From NCBI GenBank assembly GCA_021234155.1, contig JAJEKV010000034.1:9313614-9377613 (forward strand): DNA of 64,000 nucleotides, in the 5' to 3' direction. The DNA is from Isoetes taiwanensis. Taxonomy: Eukaryota; Streptophyta; Lycopodiopsida; Isoetales; Isoetaceae. The notes beneath the pieces were generated by a model. It worked only from the letters and a program-made list of their open reading frames with translations, was not told the DNA's origin and did no database searches. The translations under genes were made by a program, and so were the position numbers. Shown here one piece after another: positions 46,376 to 57,432 of the stretch (its first letter is position 1; each line of letters starts with the position of its first letter).

Positions 46376-49370
46376 ATGGCCCCTTCCCCAAAGTTCCCCA
46401 CTCTTCAGAGTTCTGGCTCGGGGATCCCTTCTTTGAGTGTTATTTTTCTCAACTCCCACCTTTTCGCGATTCCACGGAGGGTCCAAGTCGTTGAGTTTCT
46501 GCGGGCGCTTCAGGCTATATGAATTCTCCGGGCAAGACCTCCTCGCACCAAATCTGCACCAACTCAGGCAATTTGTTGCTCACATGATCAACACCACCCG
46601 GATGGTTATGCCACAAAGAGATCGATCGGGCCGGATATTACGCTCACTCGGTTCTTCTTTCTCGGGTATTCCGGTTACCTATCCGCAAGCCTTCTTTATC
46701 TTGGGCTGCTTTACAGGAACAGGATGTCACTCAGCATGGCCAAACTCCTTATCAGACCGCCTCTCATAAACTCACAAACATTGCCAAACCACATGATACC
46801 TTCGTCAAATTTACGTGGCAAAAGTTCTATGGGTATTCCATCAAGAACACCCACATCAATAAAACGCTTTTTCATGTTGCTATCTTGGCCATCCACTCGC
46901 ACATCCTATTGATTGACCTCAAATTTTGTTCCTCCGCCTCCTTCATGAAATTGATCGCATTTGCGGTACCCCCTTCTCTGGCTTAGAATCTGCAATGGGT
47001 GCCCACATGCAGGCCATCATCCTTCATTGTCTCCCCGCCCCAAGTCCTGGTTCACCCACTCACCAGAACACGACCTCTCAAGCCTCCACCAAACAGCCCT
47101 CAAATCTCATTTACTGTAAAAATCTTCATCCGAGAGACTTCCACGCCTCATCCTTCTCCTTCCCCTCATCGTGATCCACACCAAGACACTGTCATACCTG
47201 TTTCCTCTTCATCCACAAAAATTGCGCACTCCCGATCTCAAAATGTTTCCCAGGAATCCCAATCTGCCCGACAAACGTGCCCTTTGCACCCACCCTCCAG
47301 ACAGGCCCTTTACCAATATCAACAGGATGTCCAAGCATCAATGCTCAAGCTTCAGGAATCTCAAGAAACCTTCATGAATGGCATTCAAAATTACATGGAG
47401 ACCACGAAGGCAGTTCACATGGATTTCCAGGCAACCAGTACTAAAGTTCAATCTCTCGAAGACAGTCTTCAACAAAAGCACGAGGCTCTTTTACAGGCCC
47501 GTGAAACTCTTTCACGCTGAACAAGAAAAGACTACCTTGCTCGCCGATCAGCAAGTTCAATTACAGTCCACTATTCAAGAATTGTTGGCTCAGTTAAAGG
47601 CCAAGGATAAACTCCTTGCTGACCTCCAAACTATGTACACGAAACTCTCACAGAATTACAACAATCAACTCAAACAGCTCGAAGTGCGCAATGAGCGCAT
47701 CACTTATCTAGAAGGCCAACTTTCCACGATACAAAGTCAGGTCACGCCTCTCCAGGATCACCTTACAGAAGCTCAGAAGCAGAAAATTATTGATGATACT
47801 GAAATCGCCACTCTCAGGCTTCAACTCTCGACTCACGGGCCATCCTCTTCACAGGCCACATCTTCTCACCGAAGATATCGGGATCAATCCCGTCTCCTAG
47901 CTGACAAAGATCACAAGATCTGCGATTTGGAACATCAAGTCCAGCAAGCCGTTCAATCTGTGGAAGAAGCTCACAGTCAACATGAGATGTATATTCAGCT
48001 TGCTCTCACTATTCCACGGGATTTTTCCACTCCTTCCAGCTATCTGGATTATGTCGTGGCCCGCCGCCATCTTTTTCTTTTAAAGTGGTATTCAGCACAA
48101 GGCAAGCTTCATGAGCCCCTTGTCAGTACGAATTTTCTCACGATCTGGCCTGACCTTTCCATGGAAGACAAAGGCTTACTCTGTGCTCTGTTGGTCTATG
48201 GTCTTCTCCAATATGCTGATCCGGATTTCATTATCTTCCGCGTGGTCCAGGCCATGGCTTATGTCCTTCATGATTTTTATCTGGCTGATACACAGGACAG
48301 ATTCTTAGATGGGCCCAATCGAGTTTTTCAAGGGAACCCTGACGCTCATTGGTTGTTATTACAAGACAATCCGTATTTACAGGATTCTGCTCAAGCACCC
48401 ACTTTCAGTACTGAGTACATGCCTGAGCTTGCTCATCACCTCCCTCTTTGGCAAGCTGAGACGCTCCAACAGGTGCGAAAGAATTTATCTGACGCTGAGG
48501 ATCTCGAGTTTGCTCAAATCTACTTACAACATCATCTGGCGGCTATAACCGCGGTTCGGTACCTCCGGTGTACATTATGCTATCCTGCTCTGATTGGGAC
48601 TAGTGGTGCAGCACTTTTGATGCCGATCTTGTTCATATAATTCGGGGGCAGGCCGGAGAGGGCATGGCAGCAACCTTTGCTCATTCTCGGTATGCTTCCT
48701 TAGAAGCACCTCCATGCCCGGATATCTCACCTCCATTTGCGTCTTCCCTTTTGGACTAAGGTCATGGAAGGTCCGCGGCCCGACTCTGCTCATATCTCCC
48801 GCCGGACCTTAGATGGGATCCGCGTTTTGTTAAATTAGCTCTAATTGGGAGGGCGGTGCTACATTGGAAAACACCAAAAGCGGATCTTCATCCCAAATGA
48901 ACGAGGTTGGCAGACGCCTACTCACGTTGTCTGGGGTCTCCATCAATTTTTGGAGCGTGCTACCACCTCCCCGGATCCTTCAGTTCACAGACAAGCAGGT
49001 TTTTGTGCTGCTTTAAGGTGCCTACTCTTGAGCTCTCTTGCCGGAAAGCGTCCTATATATTATTGCAACCCCAATGCGGCACCCGGTGCCTTTGGCCTTG
49101 GACTGCCTTCTCATGGAATGCCAGTTTGTCCTTCTTTGAGAGCTGCGGTGCCCAGCGAAGATATAGGTGCGCCGGGTTTCTTATTGATGCCCATCAAGCC
49201 ATTGGTCTCAACACTCCTGAAGCTCTCACGGCACGCCACTACCTCATTGCCAACTTCATTGCCAACTACCACTCTGGCACCCGCCCTCATACTGCGCCAA
49301 GGCGAGTTTGAAGTTCTTTGGAATTCCACCACACGAGGCTGTTTCCCCTTTTTAAGGCCCACGAGGTGTG
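46376..49370 (+). pseudogene. Extra ORF (ORF3) of the gypsy element, coiled-coil protein
   Basis: Open frames chained across about 3 kb: a start at ATG 46376 (MAPSPKFPTLQSSGSG), a Pro/Ser-rich part (46999-47250), a long coiled coil rich in Gln, Leu, Glu and Lys (about 47330-47990, for example QSLEDSLQQKHEALLQARET), and a globular part with hydrophobic and aromatic residues (48000-48640, for example LFLLKWYSAQGKLHEP). The longest single frame is 47378-48640 (the reading becomes the real one at about 47520 after a frameshift). No envelope-like transmembrane or signal segment is evident. Function unknown; extra ORFs after pol occur in some plant gypsy lineages. Confidence 0.65.
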
Positions 49371-49390
49371 CGTTTGGTGGGGGAGGGAGT

Positions 49391-49952
49391 TGTTAGTCAC
49401 TGTGCGATCTGGTACATGACTATTCATGCACACCTCGGAGCAGACCAAGAACAAAGCCGGCCGAGGTCAAAAGGTCAATCATCAAGACCCGTAGAAGACC
49501 CACCTGAGAAGGCCAGCCCAAGACCCGAAAAAGAAGAAAACGGACAAATGGCGGCCGTCCGGCAGTTCGAGCACTTCAAGAGGCACACCGGCACTCCTCT
49601 GCAAATCGGACCTCCTTGAGAAGTGACGCAGAATCTGTCAGAATATCTATATTGGGCCAAAGGCCATTGTACTATATATATGAGTAGAGCTAGCATTCGA
49701 GGGCTAGATGAGTTTTGATTCTTGTCTCTAGTTCTTTTCTCTCTCAATTGTGAGAGTTCATGTATTGTGATTGATATCAAGAAGTCTCATTCACATCATT
49801 GTGTCTCATTTGTTTTTCTTGTCTTCTCTTCCTCACCTCTCTTGTTCTTTTTGCAATCCTCTGTGACCACGGCCTACCGGATTCTCCGTTTTGATCCAAG
49901 GGTCCTCACGAGGGGTGTCTTGCATGAGTTCACGAACCTTGGACCCTAAACA
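49391..49952 (+). repeat. 3' LTR of the 10.8-kb gypsy element
   Basis: Starts TGTTAGTCAC directly after the purine tract and ends CCCTAAACA. Same TATATATATGAG box at about 49670-49682. Identity to the 5' LTR is high in its second half and lower in the first 200 bases. Confidence 0.92.
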
Positions 49953-49957
49953 ATCTC

Positions 49958-50200
49958 GGGGATGTCAAAGAATCGGGATTGAATTAGAAGTATCAAATGG
50001 GGTGAATTCTAGGTACACCAGGGAGGTATCTTGCAGTCTCATACTGTTGGATATCCTTGGTCTCAAATTTCTGCAATTCTGCAAACACTAAGTCGGTAGA
50101 CCCTGACAACAACATCGGGCACTTACTTGTGTCTATTGGTTCTTGTGGTACCACTTTCGAACACCAAAAGCCAAAAGCCATGTCTCAGTCATAATGTGGC
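49958..50200 (-). pseudogene. Possible further exon of the minus-strand transposon gene
   Basis: A minus-strand frame (50181-49993) reads MAFGFWCSKVVPQEPI... to LPGVPRIHPI and looks protein-like. With the gypsy element removed it would lie just upstream of the HAD domain on the same strand. No family recognised; the link is by position only. Confidence 0.3.
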
Positions 50201-50920
50201 ACAACTAGGGCTCTGGCCCGGGTTCTAGAGTGTGCAAAACAAATTCAAAATCAATAGAGTCTTTAGACGAGGGTTAGAATGATAATATTTACTTCAAATG
50301 GTGTGATAGACATGGAATGTGATCTTGATGGCGATACGGTATCACAACTTGCAACATTTTTACCCTCCCATTTCGGACAACGTCCACAAAATGGACAACC
50401 TTCATCACCCTCTTCTTACGCCTCGGGAAGCATTGGAAGTCAGGGATCTAAAGGAGTGTCATGACCACTACGCTCGAGAAAAAATCTCAAATCTTTGCAA
50501 ACTGCGGTGATAAGTCTTCACATGCCTTTAGCTCAATTTCAGGTTTATGCTAGTTCCTTATTTAATTGATTCAACCCGCAGCAACAACGTACCATTTAGC
50601 TCTTCATCCTTTAGTTAAACACAACCCTAACACCCTCTGCTGCTTTTCGGTTCTTTGTCATGATTGATTGCCATGCGTGCAAATCGGCTCTAATTTCACG
50701 ATGCTTTATGCTCCATCAACTCAATCTTTCTTTTGATATCATTTTTCCTATCCCGCTTTGCTTACGATCGTTGCTTGCATCTATCAAACCTAGGCGATGT
50801 TGCGACCAACCATTCTTTCACAAGTCTCGCCGCCATCGCAAAACAAAACACTACGTATATGTCGACCTCTCTAACATAGTAAGCCCGCGTCTTGATGGAA
50901 GACCACAATCACACACCACA
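50201..50920. other. Interior of the transposon, no gene recognised
   Basis: Short open frames on both strands, none recognised. Confidence 0.35.
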
Positions 50921-51400
50921 CAACACAAGGTACTCTCTACACACCACCACACACCACACAACATCATTTTGCCGCGGTACACACTACACACACATTTTGT
51001 GGTGGTAGCAAGGAGTGGTGGGACATTGTGCCCCAGTGGTGAAGTGTGGTGGTGGCGGGGTGTGGTGGTGGTGGGTATGTGGTGTGGTGTGGTGGTGGTG
51101 GTGGAGTGTGGTGTGGGACATGGTGGAGTGTGGTGGTGGGGTGGTGTGGTGGTGGTGGGATGTGGTGGTGGTGGTGGAGGAGTGTCGTGGTGGTGGTGGA
51201 GTGTGGTGGAGGGGTGTGGTGTGGGACATGGTGGAGTCCGTGATGTGGTGTTGGTGGAGTGTGGTGGTGGTGGTGGTGAGTGTGGTGGTGGTGGTGTGGG
51301 ACATGGTGGAGTGTGGTGGTGGGAGATGGTAGAGTGTAGTGGTGGGAGATGGTTGGGTGTGGTGTGGGACATGGTGGATGCCAACAACTCACCACTCACC
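50921..51400. repeat. Minisatellite, TGG-rich on the plus strand
   Basis: Dense (GTGGTG)n from about 51000 to 51375 with recurring GGGACATGGTGGAGTGTGG. It is the inverted counterpart of 28375-28970: the hinge TAGCAAGGAGTGGTGGGAC here matches the reverse complement of the hinge there. Not coding. Confidence 0.9.
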
Positions 51401-51669
51401 AGACCACACATACCTCATCTATCATTCTGGCATCCATTGCACGAAATGCCCCACAGATGGCATCATAGAGACACAACATGACAATACAACCAACATGATG
51501 CAAAATGGTAGTAGACATACATGATTCTTGAAGTGGATTTGAGGTTACCTTTTCTGTGTTGATAGAAATAATCTAGGTCAAGCTTGAGATTTTTTTATGT
51601 GGTAACACAACTAATAATTGAACATACCTGCAATGGCATGTTTTGGTCTCGGAACATTGCTTTCTGCTT
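51401..51669. other. Non-coding spacer
   Basis: Nothing supported. Confidence 0.35.
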
Positions 51670-52200
51670 TTACTTTTTGATTGTGAGTTCAGATTGAATG
51701 TGGTCTAGAGGAACTTTGATTTGGTTTTTCCCTATCATCTTCATCATCCACGCCACTTTTACTATTTTCCTCCCAGTCGGGTTGGATTTGCCTATGCTTT
51801 CTCTTGGGTCTAGAAGAACGGCCTCTGCTTTCTCATTGGGAGTTTTATAATAATCGAGAAGCTCTTCCAATTAAACCTCCTCCCTTTATATCGCGGATAA
51901 TAAGCAAATGCCCGTGTTCCAGGAGCCATTCCACCCCATGTATGTGGCTTTCTGTAATTCTTTTGTAAATTTGCATGAACTCTTTGTATTGTTCATTGCT
52001 TTCGGATTCTTCAAGGCTACAAGAAAACATACGCCTTAATTTTTCGGTTTTGAACAAAACATTTGGGGGAAATTGTAGCCAGATTTATTTGGAACTTTGT
52101 CACCCCAAAGCTTCTTTAATCTTCATGGGGCACAATCTCTTGTTCGAGGAGAGATTTCATCGTGTAACAAGTGGCATTCAATTCTGACTCCATTAGGGTT
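51670..52200 (-). pseudogene. Start of the minus-strand transposon gene (candidate)
   Basis: On the minus strand, an ATG at about 52191 opens MESELNATCYTMKSLLEQ..., followed in shifted frames by KVPNKSGYNFPQMF, EESESNEQYKEFMQIYKRIT, HGVEWLLEHGHLL and EELLDYYKTPNEKAEAVLL (to 51670). The chain of protein-like pieces over 500 bases argues for one decayed coding region. It begins about 210 bases inside the right terminal repeat, mirroring the transposase-like gene at the other end. Family unknown. Confidence 0.4.
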
Positions 52201-52400
52201 CAATCGGCAAGAAGCGACAAAAAAACAGAAGAAGAGGTGATTATTTCTTAATTCAAAATGAGGGACAATGACGTGGCATAAAATTCAAAATAACCGACGC
52301 TCATTAATTCACACTCCCGCAATCTCCGCTTCGGTATGCACCACCCGATTCTACCACAAAGGTGGTGCCAAAATGTGGCGTCAAAATGCACGTTTTTGAT

Positions 52401-52423
52401 ACACCACTGCGTGCTTTTACCCA
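52401..52423 (-). repeat. Right terminal inverted repeat of the large transposon
   Basis: Plus strand ACACCACTGCGTGCTTTTAC...; reverse complement of 26104-26126 with one mismatch. Just outside it is a small palindrome (CCCTTGTT...AACAAGGG, 52424-52457). Confidence 0.7.
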
Positions 52424-54160
52424 CCCTTGTTATTGTGCTACATATTCGAACAAGGGTTACAGAGGGAATATATAATTTGTTATGTTTATCACATTCTTTT
52501 CTTGATGACTGGTATAGAATAACTTTAAACGAGTTGGTGACAAAGAAAATAATACCACTAAAAAGATAAAGCTCAATCATAGAGAAACATGAGACACAAA
52601 GAGAGATGCAATTTCTTAGACACATTTCCTAGACAAGTTCCTAACCCAAATTCCTTACACATTTCTTGGACAAGTTCCTAATCCCAACTTATATATGACA
52701 AAATGTAGGCATCACATCTTAGAAAGAATGTAACCATATTTTAGAAATTAAAATGAACAAATGTACTGTAGAATGGAATGCCTTCGCAATTGCAACATTC
52801 ATTGAATGGAGCCATTTTAGTAGTACTAGGGTACTCAATTTGAAGAATATGGTTTGGAACGGGATTTTGAATAGAAAGAGATAGCGAGCTATGTCTGATA
52901 CCTTGCCACTATGAGAAGGCAAGATATGGGTTTGACCCCTCCTAGATGATGCATCACCTCAGTGAGATTAGGTCGAGTACGAGGGGGGCGACCTCATCTC
53001 TCTAGTTGCCTGTGCTGGCAAGATACCTCCTCGAAGGAGCAGCCTTTTGCCTCATCGGACCAAGAGAGATGAAACTTTGGAGCAGCCTTAGGGTTACATC
53101 TCCAACAGGGTACAACAATTGAGACCCGAGGCTTTTCGATCTTTTTTGTAAAGTATGCACAAGAGGGACAAATAGAGCTAACTACCCTTACCATTCTTAT
53201 ATGCTAGACGACTCCACTATTATGACTTCCATCTGTTGAGATCTTGAGGCCCAAATTGCCAGTCATACCGCATTGAGTCAGAGCTTGAGGGTAGGGTCTC
53301 CATTGTTATGTTGATGATATGTCTATGAGATGATGTAATGATGATGGTGCCTTACCCTTCTTGGTGAGTATTTATATTATATTATGTGCATCTTGCTTAT
53401 GCTTACATATCCTTGCTTCCATGTCGACTATGGAGCATCGGCCCGTAGCCAACATTATGTGGATAGTCTCTTGCTGACTAGCAGAGTGCCATAAGGGAAT
53501 CTTTAAATTCTATACGATGGGAGTATTGTATAGGATAAGGGGACTCTATGGTTGCTTTCAGTTGTTGCTGCTTCAACTTGCACTTCTTTGCTGCATCTGA
53601 TGGTTAAATTCTTACATTACGTCCCTCTTTTTAGCTTTTATTTTAAATTCGGTCATTAACTATTGCTGGGCTAGCCTTTTTTTAAGGAGTTATTCCCCTT
53701 AATTGCCCGTAATTCTTACGCTTCTGCCTCGGCCCTCTTTATGTCTGCTTTTAGTTCCTTTTCGTCCTAGACCTCTCCTGTTGCATTATGTTTCAAAGTT
53801 AACCATTGAGTTATGTCTTGTTATGCCTTGTAATTTAACCACTATTTTTAGATAAGAGCATTCATGAAGTATGAGTATATTTCTTTATATTTACACTAGA
53901 TTTTGAGCCTGGAAACACACTAATATAATCTAGGAGATCTTCATCCTTTGCAAATATTGATAAGTGGCGCCAAAAAATGGGGGACATCCTCAGGAGATAA
54001 ATCAACCTTACATAGCTGGATTCAAGTAGTAGTGCAAAATCTGGTCCGATGATGGGACACAAATGATGTTCTATAAGGAAACAATACATCCGAATCTATA
54101 GGAAACACCACATTTTGGTGAAACACCGTCTTTATTTATGAGACATACACTTTGTAGGTT
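52424..54160. other. Intergenic, no gene seen
   Basis: AT-rich, dense stops. Minus-strand frame 53194-52994 is Cys-rich but unrecognised and has no support. Confidence 0.45.
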
Positions 54161-54164
54161 GAGT

Positions 54165-54480
54165 CTAAGCCCCCTTCACATTGGAGTTGAAGTTGGAAGA
54201 TGTAAAAATGTTCTTAGACATAGGTGCACCTGCAAGGTGTGTGGCAGATGAAATTGAGGATGAAGCCCACTTAGTTTTGCATTGCCCAAAGTATGCATTT
54301 CATGCTCAAGTCATCAATGAATGTCAGAAAATAATAGGCACTCAAGAGAGAAGGAACATGAGTTGGACCACAAAACCATAGGTTTCCTCACAGATGCAGG
54401 GTGGCCGAGATGGAGTAGATTGGAGAGGGTAGCAAACATTATAGAGACTATATCACAAAATGATATATTGTGAATGATGA
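54165..54480 (+). pseudogene. LINE 3'-end fragment
   Basis: Around 54190-54310 two frames give LEVGRCKNV, C.C..C and DEIEDEAHLVLHCPKYAFHAQ. This is the Cys/His end typical of plant LINE ORF2 (VEDE.H...HCP.Y). It may be from the same family as the reverse transcriptase at 63.5 kb. Nothing of the rest of the LINE is adjacent. Confidence 0.6.
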
Positions 54481-54529
54481 TGGCAGTGGTATAATACTTG
54501 ATCTTCATCATAAATCCAATGCAACATTG

Positions 54530-54790
54530 AGCTATAGCAGTTTGCTTGGCAGTGGACCGATGTGGAAGATGAAGAAGTTTCTCGTATGTTTTTAACTTTT
54601 GCAGCTCTCGAAAGGACTTTTTGCTTAAAAGAGCCTCAAGATCTTTCATAACAGCATCACCATTACCTCTCATCTTACTAGATGCTCCCATTGGCAGAGG
54701 TCCCTGCCCACACTAAGCTGGCATAAGCCCTGGATTAGGACCTAGAGGACGGCCTCTCCTCTACTCTGCCTCGCAGATAACCTGATTTTT
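54530..54790 (-). pseudogene. MTA: Fragment of m6A methyltransferase MTA (METTL3)
   Basis: On the minus strand, GPLPMGASSKMRGNG is followed by MKDLEALLSKKSFRELQ and LLHLPHRSTAKQTA (54691 to about 54530). From memory this matches the segment of plant MTA between the Pro/Leu-rich linker and the CCCH region (DVEALLSKKSF.E, LLDLIHRPTAKEAA). The next part of MTA (KF.SKGGSQVK) is absent; the frame continues as unrelated sequence. A lone exon piece with changed conserved residues and no methyltransferase domain, so it is a pseudogene fragment, probably brought in by duplication. Confidence 0.7.
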
Positions 54791-55777
54791 GGCCCCTGCT
54801 TTCGGAGATAGCCTGCTCTAGTGTGCATCCCCTGCTTCTCGGTGTTGGAATGATTAAGGCAGCTTGTGTTCTATCTCCCTCTTTTGCCAGAGCTTAAGAA
54901 GCTGCGGTTGATCTGGTTATGGCTGTCTCTAATCTGGCCAAAGCACTGTCTCGAACACCTCACTGAGATTTTTGCAGGGCCACTAATGTTTATTAACCAT
55001 TTTGCGCCAGTTCCAGGAACTTACTATGCTGCCCACACAGAGTCCCGGAGAAGAACCTTTCTTCCCCTCCGATGCCATAGCTCGATTTGCCGATTAGATG
55101 GTTTCCGGAGCGGCCACCCAGCAACAGGGGTGACCGATAGTTTACAGCCAATACTGAGTTTGAAGCAGTTTTTGACATATTCTGAACATATACTGGCATA
55201 TACTAGGAATATGCCAAAATATAAGCAAGGGATTGCCCAAAAAAAACTTGATGGTCACATATAGAATAGAGACCAAATATTAAACATTTCCATTTCTATT
55301 TATTCGGCTGACCTCCCGATTGACACATTTAGGGTAATTACACCCACCGTTAACATAAAATAAAAATTGAAATTTTAAGATAACGACGTTCACACTCGTT
55401 CCGTTAACCATTTTCGTTAAAAATTGGGGGTTAACTTTTAACCCCCTCGGTTATAGCATGTATATATATTTACTCTATGGGATGTTTTCATTTTTCAATT
55501 GGGGCCATCGATGGGAGGAATATTCCTCCTTTTATGCCAGATCAAGGGCCCTCTGTTTTTTGCAGTCCGCGACCCATACAAATTTCAAAGGTGCAGAATT
55601 CAAATACATTACCACTGGCGTGAGCCCACAGAAAGGGGAAAAAAACCCAATAACCAATGGTCAGAATGAACTCTCTGCGAAACCAGGCTACTGTCGGGCT
55701 GCTGTATCCTCTTCCGGGCTGCTGAATCCTTTCCTCCAGGAATCCATCCTCTACTCCTACTAAAAGTAAGACACCCA
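54791..55777. other. Intergenic, unclear
   Basis: An open plus-strand frame 54866-55264 (132 codons) is not recognised. The neighbouring minus strand might hold more decayed MTA-related sequence, but I could not align it. Confidence 0.3.
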
Positions 55778-55829
55778 GGGTTGAAGGATTCGAACCTCCA
55801 GGCCAAGGCGACAGCCTCACCAGAACCCT
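55778..55829 (-). pseudogene. Truncated tRNA-like sequence
   Basis: The minus strand has a 6-bp acceptor stem (AGGGTT/AACCCT) and a fully paired T arm GGAGG-TTCGAAT-CCTTC, but only about 21 bases between them and the acceptor, so the anticodon arm is missing. Most likely a tRNA relic or SINE head. Confidence 0.45.
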
Positions 55830-56899
55830 TCCAATTACATCTAACTACAACCATCATCCAAAAAGAAAGCAAGAAAACAAAAACGTAGCATCTCTTCTTC
55901 TAAATTCTGTGGCTTAAGAATCTGTGGCCAGTTTGTTCGATCTTCAGAAGAATCCATGGCGCTTGAATGCAATATCTGCTCCGCACAATCCCACCAATCT
56001 ACAGAAGAAACCATGCCATCACATTACCTACACCAAAACAAAAGCATGCAGGTTGTTTGCAGATAATCGTAGGCCGGGATCAATCCAGTTCATAGCAATC
56101 GGATGGGGGAGACAAAAACCCTGCAAATGGCATCCAGAGGCCGAAGCAAAAAACAAAGGATTAGGCTACATGCAAGAAGGGGCTATGGCAGCATCCATTT
56201 CAGCAGCAAATCTAGCCTAGACAGCAAAGCTAGCGATGGGGCCTCTGTGGGCTTCATCTGTGGGCTTCATCTCCTATTGCCTATCCCGAAACCACTGCCT
56301 CGAAGCCTGCCTCGCTGGGTGTCGTTGTCGCCTCTGCCAAAAGAAGGAAGATTCATGCACGCTTATTAATTCCCTGAAAAATCAGGCTTTTTCTTGGCAT
56401 ATGGACACGCGGGAGCCTCCCAAAACAGCCTCCAAATTTCCTTCCTCAGACCATTGCGTTCAATTAAAAAAACAATACACAAACACCTCACAACAAAGAA
56501 GCAGCTCAAACATGCACAAACATACCATTTTCAATACAATACAATACTAGACTAGAATCATAGTTTCCACCATTGCGAGAATACCCTCCCGCAATACCAA
56601 ACGAATTGGGCAAACTAAACTTAACGATCCTTTGATTTGACCACGATTCACACCTGTTAGGTTAAAACTTAACAGTTTCTTAAAAGTTTAACAACTTTTA
56701 ACAAGTGTAGTTAGAAAGTTTATACCCAGGTCAGGTCAGGAGCACGGTTAGCGCCGTTAGTAGCGGCCAGAGAGTGCGCCTAAGCAGAATTCGACCATGG
56801 CGATTGCAGGTCGCCCAGGCAGAACTAGATCCGCCAAGGCTGGGTATGGTGGTTTCTTGCCATTTTTTTCTGTCATGTCTTTTTGTTTAGCTTGTTGTG
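55830..56899. other. Intergenic, possible upstream part of the kinase pseudogene
   Basis: Overlapping plus-strand frames 55924-56220 and 56103-56369 contain GRSKKQRIRLHARRGYGS and a Pro/Leu-rich run (LLLPIPKPLPRSLP). This could be the non-kinase N-terminus of the following MAPKKK pseudogene; the link is by position only. Confidence 0.3.
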
Positions 56900-57432
56900 C
56901 ATTTCATAAAAGGGAGAAGTAAATATATGAATCTGCAAGTGAGAACATTTAGCACAGCTAAAAGAGATCATTGCACATATACACGAGAAATTCTGCAAGA
57001 AATCAATTATCTCCATAGCAGAGAGATTGTGCACTGTGGTATCAAAGAAAAAGTTGTTTTAGTTGGAGCTGCAGGGGTCAAGCTTGCAGATATTGGGGCT
57101 GCGAAAATTAATGAGAATAGAGGCTGCACATACAATGGCTTCAAAAGGACTCCTCTTTGGATAGCTCATGAGGTTGCCAGGCAAGAAGAACAGGGTCCCT
57201 CTTCTGCTATCTGTTCGCCTACGTGCACATTGTTGAAATAATTAACTAAAAGCCTCCATCGTCTCATCGCCTTGTAGCTCTCTATCACATTGAATGCAGT
57301 AATATGGTCCATGAGACCCCAACTTCTTTGTCTCTAATTGGTAAGGATTTTCTTCATATATGCTTGCAGCAAAATTCACGAGATAGGGGGACAAGTTCCC
57401 ACTTGCTTCAACAACCTTTTGTCAACAAAGTG
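56900..57432 (+). pseudogene. MAPKKK-type protein kinase pseudogene (C-lobe)
   Basis: Frame 56897-57241 holds kinase subdomains VIa to IX: YTREILQEINYLHSREIVHCGIK, VKLADIGAAK, TPLWIAHEVARQEEQG. Frame 57304-57430 continues with IGKDFLHICLQQNSRDRGTSSHLLQQPFV (subdomain XI). The match is to the MEKK/MAPKKK group (GTPLWMAPEV, DFL..CL...P..RPTA..LL.HPF). Catalytic HRD has become HCG, DFG has become DIG, APE has become AHE, and the N-lobe is absent, so it has no kinase activity. No introns are visible inside 56930-57240, so it could be a retrocopy or a piece of one large exon. Confidence 0.78.

Larger units (their letters stand above)
39124..49952 (+). mobile_element. 10.8-kb Ty3-gypsy element with a third ORF
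   Basis: LTRs at 39124-39677 and 49391-49952 flank gag, protease, RT, RNase H, integrase and a long extra ORF after the integrase. The flanking 5-mers GTCTC (39119-39123) and ATCTC (49953-49957) are a one-mismatch target duplication. The purine tract before the 3' LTR is GGTGGGGGAGGGAG (49376-49389). Gag, RT and integrase keep long open stretches, so this copy is less decayed than the chromovirus but still has stops and frameshifts. Confidence 0.93.
26104..52423. mobile_element. Large DNA transposon candidate, split by two gypsy insertions
   Basis: A 23-bp sequence beginning TGGGTAAAAGCACGC at 26104-26126 matches the reverse complement of 52401-52423 at 22 of 23 positions, and the adjoining bases (TGGCGTT..CCGCCAC..TTTGTGG and TGGCACCACCTTTGTGG) are related. 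Coding runs inward from both ends and converges near 36.9-37.3 kb: a DDE-transposase-like gene (+) and a HAD/Ulp1 gene (-). TGG/CCA minisatellite blocks sit inside each end in opposite orientation. Removing the two gypsy elements leaves about 9.6 kb. I see no target duplication at the ends, and all reading frames are broken, so the copy is inactive. That all the parts belong to one element is inference. Confidence 0.6.

Noticed and set aside
50660-51481. 273-codon plus-strand and 186-codon minus-strand frames over the second minisatellite
   Set aside because: Same low-complexity cause; no unique protein-like segment.
55924-56369. Calling a real MAPKKK N-terminal exon
   Set aside because: The Pro/Leu-rich run is suggestive but too low in complexity to support homology.
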